Source: Actinomycetota bacterium (GTDB lineage: Bacteria > Actinomycetota > Actinomycetes > Mycobacteriales > Micromonosporaceae). From it: 64,000 nt of DNA. The position numbers were made by a program, and so were the translations under genes. The notes under the pieces are model-generated. The model was given only the letters and a program-made list of their open reading frames with translations. It was not told the DNA's origin and searched no databases. Each line of letters begins with the position of its first letter. Position 1 is the stretch's first letter. Shown here in pieces: positions 46,019 through 54,566 of the stretch. The stretch covers positions 5,633-69,632 of the forward strand of contig VAWN01000041.1 of assembly GCA_005885555.1 (NCBI GenBank). The letters run 5' to 3'.

Positions 46019-48202
46019 GTGACGAAGCGCATGATGACGGCGGTTGCGCAGGTCGCTCCCCTGGTCCGCACCGGGCTGCTGGGCGGGATCGCCGTCGCCG
46101 TGCTGCTGTACCCGGTCGCCTCGCTGGCCGGGCTCGCCGTGAAATCCGGCGCCGAAGCCGTCGACTCGCTGCCCCGGCAGCTGCTGATCGCGCCGTCGCC
46201 GCAGACCACCTACGTCTATGCAGCCGACGGGAAGACGCTGCTGACGACGTTCTACGAGGAGGACCGCAAGTACATCCCGATCAGCCAGATGTCGCCGCTG
46301 GTGCGCAACGCGATCGTCGCGGCCGAGGACTCGCGCTTCTTCGAGCACCACGGCGTCGACCTCAAGGGGACGGTCCGGGCGTTCGTCGCCAACCAGCAGG
46401 CCGGCGGGGTGTCGCAGGGCGCCTCGACGCTGACCATGCAGTACGTGCGCAACGTGCTGCGCGACGCCGCGGACAACCCGCAGGACGCGGTCGACGCCAC
46501 CGCCCAGGACAGCGCGCGCAAGCTGCGCGAGATGCGGCTGGCCATCGCGCTGGAGAAGCGGATGAGCAAGACCCAGATCCTGGAGGGGTACCTCAACGTC
46601 GCGTACTTCGGGCACCGCGCCTACGGCATCTTCGCCGCATCCAACGTGTACTTCTCCAAGCCGCCGGACCAGCTCACGCTGGACGAGGCGGCGATGGTCG
46701 CCGGCCTCGTACAGGCGCCGTCGGACTACGACCCGGCCGGCCCGGACCGGTCGGCCGCGCTGGACCGGCGCAACTACGTCATCGACCGGATGGCCGCACT
46801 CGGCGACATCTCGCCAGCGCAGGCGGCCGCCGCCAAGGCGGCACCGGTCGCGCTGCACCTGAGCGAACTGCCCAACGACTGCGTGTCGGTACCCGCGGCG
46901 CACAACGACTGGGGCTTCTTCTGCGACATCTTCCGGCAGTGGTGGATGCGGCAGCCGGCGTTCGGTACCAGTCCCGCGGCGCGCTGGGACAACCTGCGGC
47001 GCGGCGGGTACACGGTGGTCACCTCGCTGGACCCGGACGTCCAGGCCAGCGCGATGAGGCACGCGACCGACAACGAGCGGATCGGCAACAGGTTCGCGCT
47101 CGGCGCGGTGTTCGTCGAACCCGGTACCGGACGGGTCAGGGCGGCCGCGGTCAACCGGGTGTACTCGCTGGACCAGTCGCACAACCCCGGCAACACCGAC
47201 CCGGCCAAGCGGGCCGCGGGCATCCCCGGCAACTACCCGAACACGGTGAACATGCTGCTCGGCGGCGGACCGTCGATCGGGTACCAGGCCGGGTCGACGT
47301 TCAAGCTGTTCACCATGCTCACCGCGCTGGAGCAGGGGTACGGGCTGAACACGTCGTTCTACGCGCCGAGGCGGTACACGTCGCGGTACTACACCGGGCC
47401 GCGGGACCCGCAGGCGTGCGCCGGAGGGCACTGGTGCCCACGCAACGCCAGCCGCGGCATGACCGGTACCCAGACCATGTGGTCCGGCTTCGGCAAGTCC
47501 GTCAACACGTACTGGGTGCAGGTGGAGCAGAAGGTCGGCGCGCAGAACGCGGTCGCGATGGCGCAACGGCTCGGGCTGACCTGGCACACCGACATCGACC
47601 GGCTGCAGGCCTCGCCGGCCAAGGCCCGCACCTGGGGCGCCTTCACGCTCGGCGTCGCGGACACCACCCCGCTGGAGATGGCCGACGCGTACGCGACGAT
47701 CGCGGCGGACGGGCGGTACTGCGAGCCGCTGCCGGTGCGGTCGATCACCCGGTCGGACGGTCAACCGGTACTCGGGCCGAACGGGCAACCGGTCGCCGCG
47801 CCGCGGTGCAGCCAGGTGGTCAGCCGGGACGTCGCCCGGGCGGCGGTGGACGCGGCGCGCTGCCCCACCGGGTACGGGGCGGCCGGCGGTGGCTGCGGCA
47901 GCTGGTCGACGGCACCCAGCGCGTACCCGACCGTCGGGCGGCCGTTCGCCGGCAAGACGGGTACCACCGACGACGCGCGGTCGGTGTGGTTCATCGGGTT
48001 CACCCCGCAGCTGGCCGGGTGCGCCTTCGTGGCCGATCCGGACAACCCGCTGGATCTGGCCGGCGAGTCGCAGTACCGCAAGCCGATCGCCACGATCTCG
48101 CTGACCATGCGGGACGCGATGCGCGGGCTGCCGGTGCTGGGGTTCACCCCGCCGCCGGCGGGCATGCTGGGCCGGCCCCGGCACGGCCGCGCGCACGACT
48201 GA
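46019..48202 (+). CDS. Bifunctional class A penicillin-binding protein
   Basis: From GTG 46019 (ATG 46031 is possible) the protein has about 727 residues. A short cytoplasmic tail and one membrane helix (LLGGIAVAVLLYPVASLAGL) precede the glycosyltransferase domain with AAEDSRFFEHHGVDLKG, ASTLTMQYVRN and EGYLNVAYFG. The transpeptidase domain follows, with the active-site Ser in GSTFKL (about 425), SVN in GKSVNTYW and KTGTT (about 645). It polymerises and cross-links peptidoglycan. A TACCTT -10-like element seven bases before GTG 46019 supports a leaderless start there. The C-terminus is short (no PASTA). It is divergent from the cob genes. Confidence 0.93.
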   Translation: MTKRMMTAVAQVAPLVRTGLLGGIAVAVLLYPVASLAGLAVKSGAEAVDSLPRQLLIAPSPQTTYVYAADGKTLLTTFYEEDRKYIPISQMSPLVRNAIVAAEDSRFFEHHGVDLKGTVRAFVANQQAGGVSQGASTLTMQYVRNVLRDAADNPQDAVDATAQDSARKLREMRLAIALEKRMSKTQILEGYLNVAYFGHRAYGIFAASNVYFSKPPDQLTLDEAAMVAGLVQAPSDYDPAGPDRSAALDRRNYVIDRMAALGDISPAQAAAAKAAPVALHLSELPNDCVSVPAAHNDWGFFCDIFRQWWMRQPAFGTSPAARWDNLRRGGYTVVTSLDPDVQASAMRHATDNERIGNRFALGAVFVEPGTGRVRAAAVNRVYSLDQSHNPGNTDPAKRAAGIPGNYPNTVNMLLGGGPSIGYQAGSTFKLFTMLTALEQGYGLNTSFYAPRRYTSRYYTGPRDPQACAGGHWCPRNASRGMTGTQTMWSGFGKSVNTYWVQVEQKVGAQNAVAMAQRLGLTWHTDIDRLQASPAKARTWGAFTLGVADTTPLEMADAYATIAADGRYCEPLPVRSITRSDGQPVLGPNGQPVAAPRCSQVVSRDVARAAVDAARCPTGYGAAGGGCGSWSTAPSAYPTVGRPFAGKTGTTDDARSVWFIGFTPQLAGCAFVADPDNPLDLAGESQYRKPIATISLTMRDAMRGLPVLGFTPPPAGMLGRPRHGRAHD

Positions 48203-48206
48203 CCTC

Positions 48207-48782
48207 CTACCCCCGCAGGTCGCCGGCGACCAGTGACCACATCTGCAGGTCGACCCGACCCCCGTGCACGTACCCGGCGTTGCGCTGCAGCCCCTCGTAG
48301 ACGAACCCGGCCTTCTCGGCGACCCGGCGGGAGGCGGTGTTGCCCGGCGCGATGCGCAGCTCGATCCGCTCGAAGCCGTGTTCCAGCAGCAGCGCGATCG
48401 CGATCGCGTCGACCGCCTCCGATGCCACGCCGAACCCGCGGGCACCCGGCGCGACCAGGTAGGACACCTCGGTGGCGCGGGCCGTCCAGTCGGTGCGCGA
48501 GGTCCACAGCACGGCGACCAGCCGACCGTCTTCCCGGCGCAGTGCCACGTAGTGGTCGCCGTCGCCGATCTCGCGCTGCCGGCCGGCCACGTCGGTGCAC
48601 CAGGTGCGGCCGTCGATCGTCGAGTCGTCGGGCAGCGGCAGCCAGCGGCGGGTCAGCCGGTCGGCGAGGATCGCCTCGACCTCGGGTGCGTCGGCGGCCG
48701 CCAGCGGCCGGATGTCCAGCCGCGGCGTGGCGACGGTGAGCGCGGGGAACCGGGGAGCCGCGCGCGCCTCGGTGTCGATCAA
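48207..48782 (-). CDS. GNAT-family N-acetyltransferase (RimJ/RimL type)
   Basis: The 191-residue protein starts at TTG 48782, which overlaps the cobB stop by 4 bp (TTGA). It has the RimJ/L pattern: PALTVATPRLDIRPLAAADA at the start, VSYLVAPGARGFGVASEAVD with the acetyl-CoA loop, and FERIELRIAPGNTASRRVAE KAGF as motif B. The likely acceptor is an N-terminal amine or a small molecule. Coupling to cobB is by overlap only and does not prove a shared pathway. It is convergent with the PBP gene (4 bp between stops). Confidence 0.85.
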   Translation of the reverse strand: MIDTEARAAPRFPALTVATPRLDIRPLAAADAPEVEAILADRLTRRWLPLPDDSTIDGRTWCTDVAGRQREIGDGDHYVALRREDGRLVAVLWTSRTDWTARATEVSYLVAPGARGFGVASEAVDAIAIALLLEHGFERIELRIAPGNTASRRVAEKAGFVYEGLQRNAGYVHGGRVDLQMWSLVAGDLRG

Positions 48783-50152
48783 GACGCCAGCCTCAACGTA
48801 TCGTGCTCGCCGGCCGCGGCGGACACGATCCGGCCCGCGATCTCCGGCCGTGCCGCCCAGTGCAGGCACAGGTAGGAGGCGTGCACTCCGCCCATCACGA
48901 ACCCTTCCGGTTGCCCGTCCGGCCACGACCAGGCCGGATGCTCTCCGGAGCGGGGGGTGACCTGGCCGCGGTGCTGCTTGTGCCCGACCAGCCCGGTACC
49001 CATCGGAGCGAGCGGTGAAACGGAACGGGCGGTCGCCTCGCGGTAACCCACGACGAGGTACTCGCCGGTGCGCCCGGTCGCGCCGAGGATCCCGCACATC
49101 GGCCGGCCGTCGAACTCCCGGGCCAGCCAGGCAACTCCGGCCCCCTCGACGATCACCGGCCGGCCCGCCGCTGCCAGTGATCGCACGGAGATGGCGAGCG
49201 CGGTGTTGGCGGACAGCTCGTCGAGGTAGGTCTCCGGCAGCCCGCCGCCGACGATCAGGGCGGTCGCGTCCTCGGGCAGCGACCCGTCGCGCAGCGGATC
49301 GACGGGTACCACCTCCGCGCCGGCCGCGGAGAGCAGCTCGCCGGTCTCGGCGTACCCGTAGGAGCACTGCGCCCCACCGGCCACCGCGACCACCGGACGC
49401 GGCCCGTGCCACGTGGTCTGCGGTGGCGTCCACACCTCGGTCACCAGGGCCGGTGCCGACCGGGCCAGGGCGAGCAGCCGGTCCAGGTCGACCGCGCCGG
49501 CCAGCACCTCGCCGAGCCGCCGTACCGCCCGGGTCGCGGTGACGCTGCGGTGCACCACCGGAAGCACGCCCTCAGCACGGCCGGGCAGCCCGCTGTGCGG
49601 CAGCTCGCGCTGGCGCAGCGCACCGAGAACCGGTACCCCGACGTCGTCGAGCGCCTCGCGCAGCAGGTCTTCGTGCCGGTCGGAGGCGACCCGGTTGAGG
49701 ATGACGCCGCCGAGCCAGAGCAGTTCGTCGTAGGCCCGGAACCCGTGTGCCAGCGCGGCGACCGACTGCCCCATCGCGGCGGCGTCGACGACGAGGACGA
49801 CCGGGGCGCGCAGCAGCCCGGCGATCTGCGCGGTGGACTCGGCGTCGGTGCGACCGGCCAGCCCGTCGTAGAGCCCCATGGTGCCCTCGACCACGGCGAT
49901 GTCCGCACCGGTGCAGCCGTGCGCGAACAGCGGCGCGACCATCGGGGAGCCGACCAGCCGCGGGTCGAGGTTGCGGCCGGGGCGCCCGGCGGCCAGGCCC
50001 AGGTATGCCGCGTCCACGTAGTCGGGCCCGATCTTGAACCCGGTCGGGTGCAGCCCGCGCGCCCGCAGGGCCGCCAGCAGACCGACGGCGACGGCCGTCT
50101 TGCCGTGGCCGGACGATGGTGCGGCGATCACCACGCGGGGAACGGCGGTCAT
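48779..50152 (-). CDS. cobB: Cobyrinate a,c-diamide synthase homologue, glutaminase Cys replaced by Gly
   Basis: The 457-residue protein starts at ATG 50152. The N-terminal P-loop synthetase domain is intact: VVIAAPSSGHGKTAVAVGLL, FKIGPDYVDAAYLGLA and VVEGTMGLYDGL. The C-terminal glutamine amidotransferase domain has GGGLPETYLDELSANTALAI and the His of GVHASYLCLHW (424 and 431). The nucleophile segment, AECAG in active homologues, reads VEGAG here (335-339), with GGG coding Gly337 at the Cys position. Without Cys it cannot hydrolyse glutamine in the usual way. It may use free ammonia, obtain it from another subunit, or be inactive. It is divergent from SURF1 (93 bp). Confidence 0.9.
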   Translation of the reverse strand: MTAVPRVVIAAPSSGHGKTAVAVGLLAALRARGLHPTGFKIGPDYVDAAYLGLAAGRPGRNLDPRLVGSPMVAPLFAHGCTGADIAVVEGTMGLYDGLAGRTDAESTAQIAGLLRAPVVLVVDAAAMGQSVAALAHGFRAYDELLWLGGVILNRVASDRHEDLLREALDDVGVPVLGALRQRELPHSGLPGRAEGVLPVVHRSVTATRAVRRLGEVLAGAVDLDRLLALARSAPALVTEVWTPPQTTWHGPRPVVAVAGGAQCSYGYAETGELLSAAGAEVVPVDPLRDGSLPEDATALIVGGGLPETYLDELSANTALAISVRSLAAAGRPVIVEGAGVAWLAREFDGRPMCGILGATGRTGEYLVVGYREATARSVSPLAPMGTGLVGHKQHRGQVTPRSGEHPAWSWPDGQPEGFVMGGVHASYLCLHWAARPEIAGRIVSAAAGEHDTLRLAS

Positions 50153-50245
50153 GGATGGCTCCTGCGGTCTGCGGTGCACGTCTCGGCCAGGCGCGACGAT
50201 ACCCAAGCCGGGCCACCCCGCCCGGTCACGGTAGCGTGGACCAGC

Positions 50246-51031
50246 GTGTACCGGTTCCTGCTGACCACCCGCTGGCTCGGCTTCGCCGCGCTGATGCTGG
50301 CGCTCGCGGCGGCCATGGTCGGGCTGGGGTTCTGGCAGCTGTCCCGGTATCACGAGCGCAGCTCCGTCAACGCGCGGATCGACGCGGCGCTGCGCGCCGA
50401 ACCCGTGCCGGTCGGCCAGGTGCTGCCGGTCGGGGTAGCCCCCACGGCCGGCGCCGCGTGGACCCGGGTGCGGGCCACCGGGCGCTTCGACGCCGCCCAC
50501 CAGGTGCTCGCCCGGGACCGCAGCTCCGACAGCGGCGTCGGCTTCGAGGTGCTCACCCCGCTGGTGCTCGCGGACGGCTCCGCGGTGCTCGTGGACCGCG
50601 GCTGGCTGCCGGCCGGGCCGGGCGGTGCCGGGTCGGTGCCGGCGGTACCCGCTGCGCCCGACGGACAGCAGACGGTCATCGGCCGGGTGCACCTGCCGGA
50701 GAGCCGGCCGGACCAGCCGCTGACGTCGGGCGGGCAGGTGCAGGTGCGCCGGATCGCGCCGCTGCGCCTGGCCGGCGCGCTGCCGTACCCGGTGGCCGGC
50801 GGATATGTCCTGCTCGACGAGCCGCGCGACCTGCCCTTCGGCACGATCCCCGCCGATCACGAGAACTCCGCGCTCAACGCCGGGTATGTCGTGCAGTGGT
50901 GGGCCTTCGCGCTGCTGACCCTGATCGGCTTCGGTTGGGCCGCCCGCCGGGAGGCGCACGGTGCCGACCGGTTCGACCTCGCGGAGCTGTACACCGACCA
51001 TCCGGACGCTCCCGTATCGCCCGCCATCTGA
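50246..51031 (+). CDS. SURF1-family cytochrome oxidase assembly protein
   Basis: The 261-residue protein starts at GTG 50246. Two membrane helices flank an external domain: the N-terminal FAALMLALAAAMVGLGFWQL, with the SURF1 signature GFWQLSRYHER, and the C-terminal YVVQWWAFALLTLIGFGWAA. Within are VRATGRFDAAHQVLARDRSS and VLVDRGWLPAG, typical of the family. SURF1 helps insert haem a into the aa3 oxidase. It is in the same direction as the next membrane gene (12 bp gap), so probably in one operon. Confidence 0.9.
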   Translation: MYRFLLTTRWLGFAALMLALAAAMVGLGFWQLSRYHERSSVNARIDAALRAEPVPVGQVLPVGVAPTAGAAWTRVRATGRFDAAHQVLARDRSSDSGVGFEVLTPLVLADGSAVLVDRGWLPAGPGGAGSVPAVPAAPDGQQTVIGRVHLPESRPDQPLTSGGQVQVRRIAPLRLAGALPYPVAGGYVLLDEPRDLPFGTIPADHENSALNAGYVVQWWAFALLTLIGFGWAARREAHGADRFDLAELYTDHPDAPVSPAI

Positions 51032-51043
51032 TGTAATCGGCGC

Positions 51044-51535
51044 ATGGTGGACCCCGAGACCCCGTTGCCGTACGGCGACCCGTGGCAGGAGTCGTCGCTG
51101 CCGGTGCCGAGCTCGGTGCCGCCACCCGTTTCCCCGTACGGAATCACCTCGCCGTATCCGGCCACCACGCCGTACCCGGCGGCCGAGCCGGTGATCGCGC
51201 AGATCGGCGAGATCCAGGTGACCTCGTCGACCGTGCGTACCCCGGCCGGCCAGTTTCCGCTGCGCGGCTCGCAGTGGACGGTGACCGACCAGTGGACCGC
51301 CGTACAGAAGATCCCCGCCTGGGCGATCGTCCTGGCGATCGTGCTCATCCCGTGCACCGGTTTCCTGAGCCTGCTCTTCCTGCTCGCCAAGGAGAACGTG
51401 TACCAGGGCGTGGTCCTCGTGCAGGTATACAACGGCGCGTTTCAATACGTCTCCCGGGTGCCGGTGAACAACCAGAACTATGTGCAGCACGTCTACGCGC
51501 AGGTGAACTACGTGCGCTCGCTGGCTGCCATGTGA
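51044..51535 (+). CDS. Hypothetical membrane protein, Pro/Ser-rich N-terminus
   Basis: The 163-residue protein starts at ATG 51044. The first 55 residues are Pro/Ser/Tyr-rich and probably disordered (VPSSVPPPVSPYGITSPYPA). A middle strand region is followed by one membrane helix (IPAWAIVLAIVLIPCTGFLS) and a short C-terminal domain with QVYNGAFQYVSRVPVNNQNY. I recognise no family. It follows SURF1 by 12 bp and overlaps the convergent ligase gene by 28 bp. Confidence 0.65.
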   Translation: MVDPETPLPYGDPWQESSLPVPSSVPPPVSPYGITSPYPATTPYPAAEPVIAQIGEIQVTSSTVRTPAGQFPLRGSQWTVTDQWTAVQKIPAWAIVLAIVLIPCTGFLSLLFLLAKENVYQGVVLVQVYNGAFQYVSRVPVNNQNYVQHVYAQVNYVRSLAAM

Positions 51536-53034
51536 ATCCGACGCACGTCGTCGATCGTGTCCGCCTCGGCGGCTGACTTGTCCTCCCGGTAGCGCAGCAC
51601 CCGGGCGAAGCGCAGCGCCACCCCGCCCGGGTAGCGCGGACTGGTCTGCACGCCGTCGAACGCGATCTCGACGACCAGCTCCGGCCGCACCCGGACGACC
51701 CAGTCGCCGCGCTCGGTGGCCAGCTCCAGGAACCGCTCGGTCTGCCAGCGCAGCAGCTCGTCGGTCAGTCCCTTGAACGTCTTGCCGAGCATGACGAAGC
51801 CGCCCGTCGCCGGGTCGCGGGCACCCAGGTGCAGGTTGGACAGCCAGCCCCGGCGCCGGCCGTGTCCCCACTCCGCGGCGAGCACCACCAGGTCGAGGGT
51901 GTGCCGCGGCTTCACCTTCACCCAGGCCGAGCCGCGCCGCCCCACGTCGTATGGCGCCCGGGCCGCCTTCACCACGACACCCTCGTGGCCCGCGACGAGC
52001 GCCGCCTCGAAGGCGACGGTCGCCTCGTCGGCCGTGGCCGCCGTGGTGCGCGCGACGAGCAGCTCCGGCGGCATCGCCCGGCCCAGCGCCGCCCAGCGCT
52101 CGACGCCCGGCTCGTCGAGCAGATCGGCGCCGTCCAGATGCAGCAGATCGAAGAAGTACGGCATGAGCCGCACGCTGGCCACCCCGCGCTGGGCCGCGCG
52201 CGAGGACGTTTCCTGGAACGGCCGCGCCCGGCCGGTCGCGTCCAGCGCGATGGCCTCCCCGTCGAGGACGAGCTGCCCGGCGGGCAGGTCACGGACGGCG
52301 GCCACCACCTCCGGTACCCGTGCGGTGATGTCGTCGAGGCTGCGGGTGAACACCGCGATGTCGGCGCCGGACCGGTGCACCTGGATGCGGATGCCGTCGA
52401 GCTTCACGTCGACCGCGGCCGGCGCGCCGGTGGCGGTCAGCGCTTCGTCCACTGTGGACGCCGACTGGGCGAGCATCGGCGCGAGCGGCCGGCCGACCTG
52501 CAACCGGAACCCGGCCAGACCCGCCGCGCCTTCGGTCAGCGCGGTGCGCGTGACGCTCTTCAGGTCACCGCAGAGCAGGAGGGCACGGCGCACGTCGGCA
52601 ACCGGTACCTCCGCTGCTTTGGCAACGGCGTCCACCAGCAGGCCGGCCTGCGCGCCCTGGCGCAGCTCCCCCGACAGCAGGCCGAGCAGCAGCCGATGCT
52701 CCTCGGCGGTGGCCGCCGCGAACAGTGCCCGCACGAGCTCGCGGCGGCGGGCCTGCGATCCGGGGCCGGACTGCGCGCCGATCTCCGCGAGCGCCGCGTC
52801 GACCGCGGCGACGGTCAGCGTCGGCTCCGCGGCCGGCGGCGGCGTCTCGCGGACCGTCGCCCAACCGACCCCGATCTGCCGCTGGCGCAGCTCGCCGGAC
52901 AGGTAGGCGGCGCCGGCCTCCATCTCGTCCGGCGCGAGCGCGCGCAGCGCGCCGGCCAGCAGCTCGATCTTCCCCCGGCGCGCCGAGATGGCCGCGACGG
53001 CGGCGGAGGTGGCGGCGAGGTCGACGAACCGCAT
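51508..53034 (-). CDS. ATP-dependent DNA ligase (LigB type)
   Basis: The 508-residue enzyme starts at ATG 53034. It has an N-terminal DNA-binding domain of about 190 residues, then the adenylation domain with nucleophile Lys211 in AAVDVKLDGIRIQVHR, the segments QLVLDGEAIAL and LMPYFFDLLHLDGADLLDEP, then GHEGVVVKAARAPYDVGRRG and WVKVKPRHTLDLVVLAAEWG. A C-terminal OB fold ends it. It seals nicks with ATP; the replicative NAD ligase is elsewhere. In mycobacteria the similar LigB is non-essential. It lies 40 bp downstream of a small unknown gene. Confidence 0.93.
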   Translation of the reverse strand: MRFVDLAATSAAVAAISARRGKIELLAGALRALAPDEMEAGAAYLSGELRQRQIGVGWATVRETPPPAAEPTLTVAAVDAALAEIGAQSGPGSQARRRELVRALFAAATAEEHRLLLGLLSGELRQGAQAGLLVDAVAKAAEVPVADVRRALLLCGDLKSVTRTALTEGAAGLAGFRLQVGRPLAPMLAQSASTVDEALTATGAPAAVDVKLDGIRIQVHRSGADIAVFTRSLDDITARVPEVVAAVRDLPAGQLVLDGEAIALDATGRARPFQETSSRAAQRGVASVRLMPYFFDLLHLDGADLLDEPGVERWAALGRAMPPELLVARTTAATADEATVAFEAALVAGHEGVVVKAARAPYDVGRRGSAWVKVKPRHTLDLVVLAAEWGHGRRRGWLSNLHLGARDPATGGFVMLGKTFKGLTDELLRWQTERFLELATERGDWVVRVRPELVVEIAFDGVQTSPRYPGGVALRFARVLRYREDKSAAEADTIDDVRRIHMAASERT

Positions 53035-53074
53035 GGCCCGATCCTCGCAGCCACCTCCGACAGTTTCCCCCTCC

Positions 53075-53281
53075 TCAGCCGGCAACGGGCTCGGCCACCC
53101 GGAAACCGCGGGCGCGTACCGCCTCCGCCAGCCGGGCCAGATGCCCGTCGACCTCGCACAGCGCGGCGGACAGCTCGTCCAGATGGGTGCGCAGGGTCGC
53201 GTCGGGCCAGTCGGCGAGGTCGACCTCGCCGAGCGCACGGATCGCCGCTTCCAGGCGACCGATCGCTTCGTTCGTACTCAT
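53075..53281 (-). CDS. Small hypothetical helical protein, 68 residues
   Basis: The protein is predicted to be almost entirely helical with heptad-like spacing (AIGRLEAAIRALGEVDLADW, then LRTHLDELSAALCEVDGHLA), suggesting a coiled-coil pair. It starts at ATG 53281 and lies 40 bp upstream of the ligase gene in the same direction. It has no recognised domain. Coding is supported by codon bias and position. It might be a partner of the ligase. Confidence 0.55.
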   Translation of the reverse strand: MSTNEAIGRLEAAIRALGEVDLADWPDATLRTHLDELSAALCEVDGHLARLAEAVRARGFRVAEPVAG

Positions 53282-53525
53282 GTTCGAAGAGGGTAGGGGT
53301 GTCCGATCAGCCTCGCAAGCACGCGATGGCGTGTTGCGCGCCTGGCAGGATCGGCTTGATGGAACGCCGGCGGTATCTGAGCTGTCTGGTGTCGGTGTAC
53401 GGGGTCAATATGCACAGCGGCGTACGTTGTTGTCCGGTCGCGGAGGGAGGTATGCGGTTCGAGATCTTGCTCATGGCGGTGCGGGGGCGGCGGGACGGCG
53501 ACAGCGCAGAGGGGTTGCGGGCGGT
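53282..53525. other. Intergenic region, possible 64-residue plus-strand ORF
   Basis: This 244-bp gap lies between the ligase-side small gene and the ABC permease stop. It contains an ATG at 53452 preceded by a strong GGAGGGAGG ribosome-binding site. The frame encodes a basic peptide (MRFEILLMAVRGRRDGDSAE) but then runs antisense into the permease gene to 53643, with no recognised domain. It is therefore weakly supported. No terminator with a clear stem was found. Confidence 0.25.
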
Positions 53526-54566
53526 TCAGGCTGCCCGGCGGCGGACCAGCCAGATGGTCACGGCGATGAGCAGGACTGACAGCGCGAGCAGCCAGCCGCC
53601 CTCGATCCATTGGAAGGGCCAGAACCGGCTGCCGGGCTGGTAGTTGGTCCATAGCGTGTAGCCGTGTTGGGTGAGGCACTGCGCGGGCGACCCCGGGCCG
53701 CTAATTCCAGGGCCGCGGCCAGTTCCCCCGTGGCACAACTGCATGACGGCGTCGACGAGTTGGGAGCCCCGGGCGGGGAACGCGAACTTGCCGTCCTTGG
53801 CGTACCACTGGCTCACAGCCCACGCGGAACCGGGCAGGTCGGGTTTGTTGGTGACCAGCGGTGTCGTGTAGTACTGGCGCAGGAACAGCCCGGCCGCGAA
53901 GGCGAGCCCGGCGTAGCCGGCCAGGGTGGCGGCGATCGCGGGGACGACGCGGCGGATGAGCATGCCGGCCAGGGCGCCGATCGCGAATGCGGCCAGCGTC
54001 CAGGCGGCGAACGCGACCCCGCGAAGGTCGAACACCATGGGCGTGAACGGGATCGTGTAGCCCACGGCGAACAGCGGCTGGAAGTACCAGGAGAACAGCA
54101 GGCTGAACGCCCCGGCGGCGGCCGTCACCACGGCCGCGAGCAGCACCAGCTTGGCCAGTGCCCAGCGCCACCGGCCGAAGCCCTGGGTCCAGGCGTACCG
54201 GAAGGTGCCGGTCTCCATCTCCCGGCCCAACACCGGCGCCCCGATGAAGGCCCCGATCAACGCGGGCACCGCCTGCAGCAGGATCGCGGCTATCACCCCC
54301 TTGATGCCGTAGGAGCCAGTGAACAGGGCGCCGGCGTCCTGGCAGGCGGTCGAGTCTGCCGGGTGGCAGGCGATCAGGGCGGCGTAGGCGTGGTGCATCT
54401 GCAGGCCGGACAGCTCCAGGTAGACGGCGAACGCGCCGAGCAGCGCGGCCACGCCGGCCAGCGCGATGCGGTGCTGCCGCCAGGTGACCCAGGCCATGCG
54501 CCGCCACGGCACCGGCCGTGGGCTCACGTCCCGCTCCGCGCGGGCGGGCACGGTCAGTGCGGTCAT
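53526..54566 (-). CDS. ABC transporter permease
   Basis: The 346-residue membrane protein has about six hydrophobic segments: IALAGVAALLGAFAVYLELS near the N-terminus, VIAAILLQAVPALIGAFIGA, LAKLVLLAAVVTAAAGAFSL, FAAWTLAAFAIGALAGMLIR, AGYAGLAFAAGLFL and the last LLALSVLLIAVTIWLVRRR. The pattern GREMETGTFRYAWTQGFGR is typical of ABC-2-type permeases of the YtrB/YtrC class. Between helices 1 and 2 and before the last helix lie sizeable external loops with Cys pairs. It overlaps the ATPase gene by 4 bp. The substrate is unknown. Confidence 0.82.
   Translation of the reverse strand: MTALTVPARAERDVSPRPVPWRRMAWVTWRQHRIALAGVAALLGAFAVYLELSGLQMHHAYAALIACHPADSTACQDAGALFTGSYGIKGVIAAILLQAVPALIGAFIGAPVLGREMETGTFRYAWTQGFGRWRWALAKLVLLAAVVTAAAGAFSLLFSWYFQPLFAVGYTIPFTPMVFDLRGVAFAAWTLAAFAIGALAGMLIRRVVPAIAATLAGYAGLAFAAGLFLRQYYTTPLVTNKPDLPGSAWAVSQWYAKDGKFAFPARGSQLVDAVMQLCHGGTGRGPGISGPGSPAQCLTQHGYTLWTNYQPGSRFWPFQWIEGGWLLALSVLLIAVTIWLVRRRAA

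Noticed and set aside
48779-51871. A 1030-codon open frame on the minus strand
   Set aside because: Only the part from 50152 down to 48779 is CobB. The upstream part is the antisense shadow of SURF1 and its neighbour, typical of GC-rich DNA.
53452-53643. A 64-residue ORF with a strong ribosome-binding site
   Set aside because: It runs antisense through the permease gene and encodes basic low-complexity sequence; kept only as a weak possibility.
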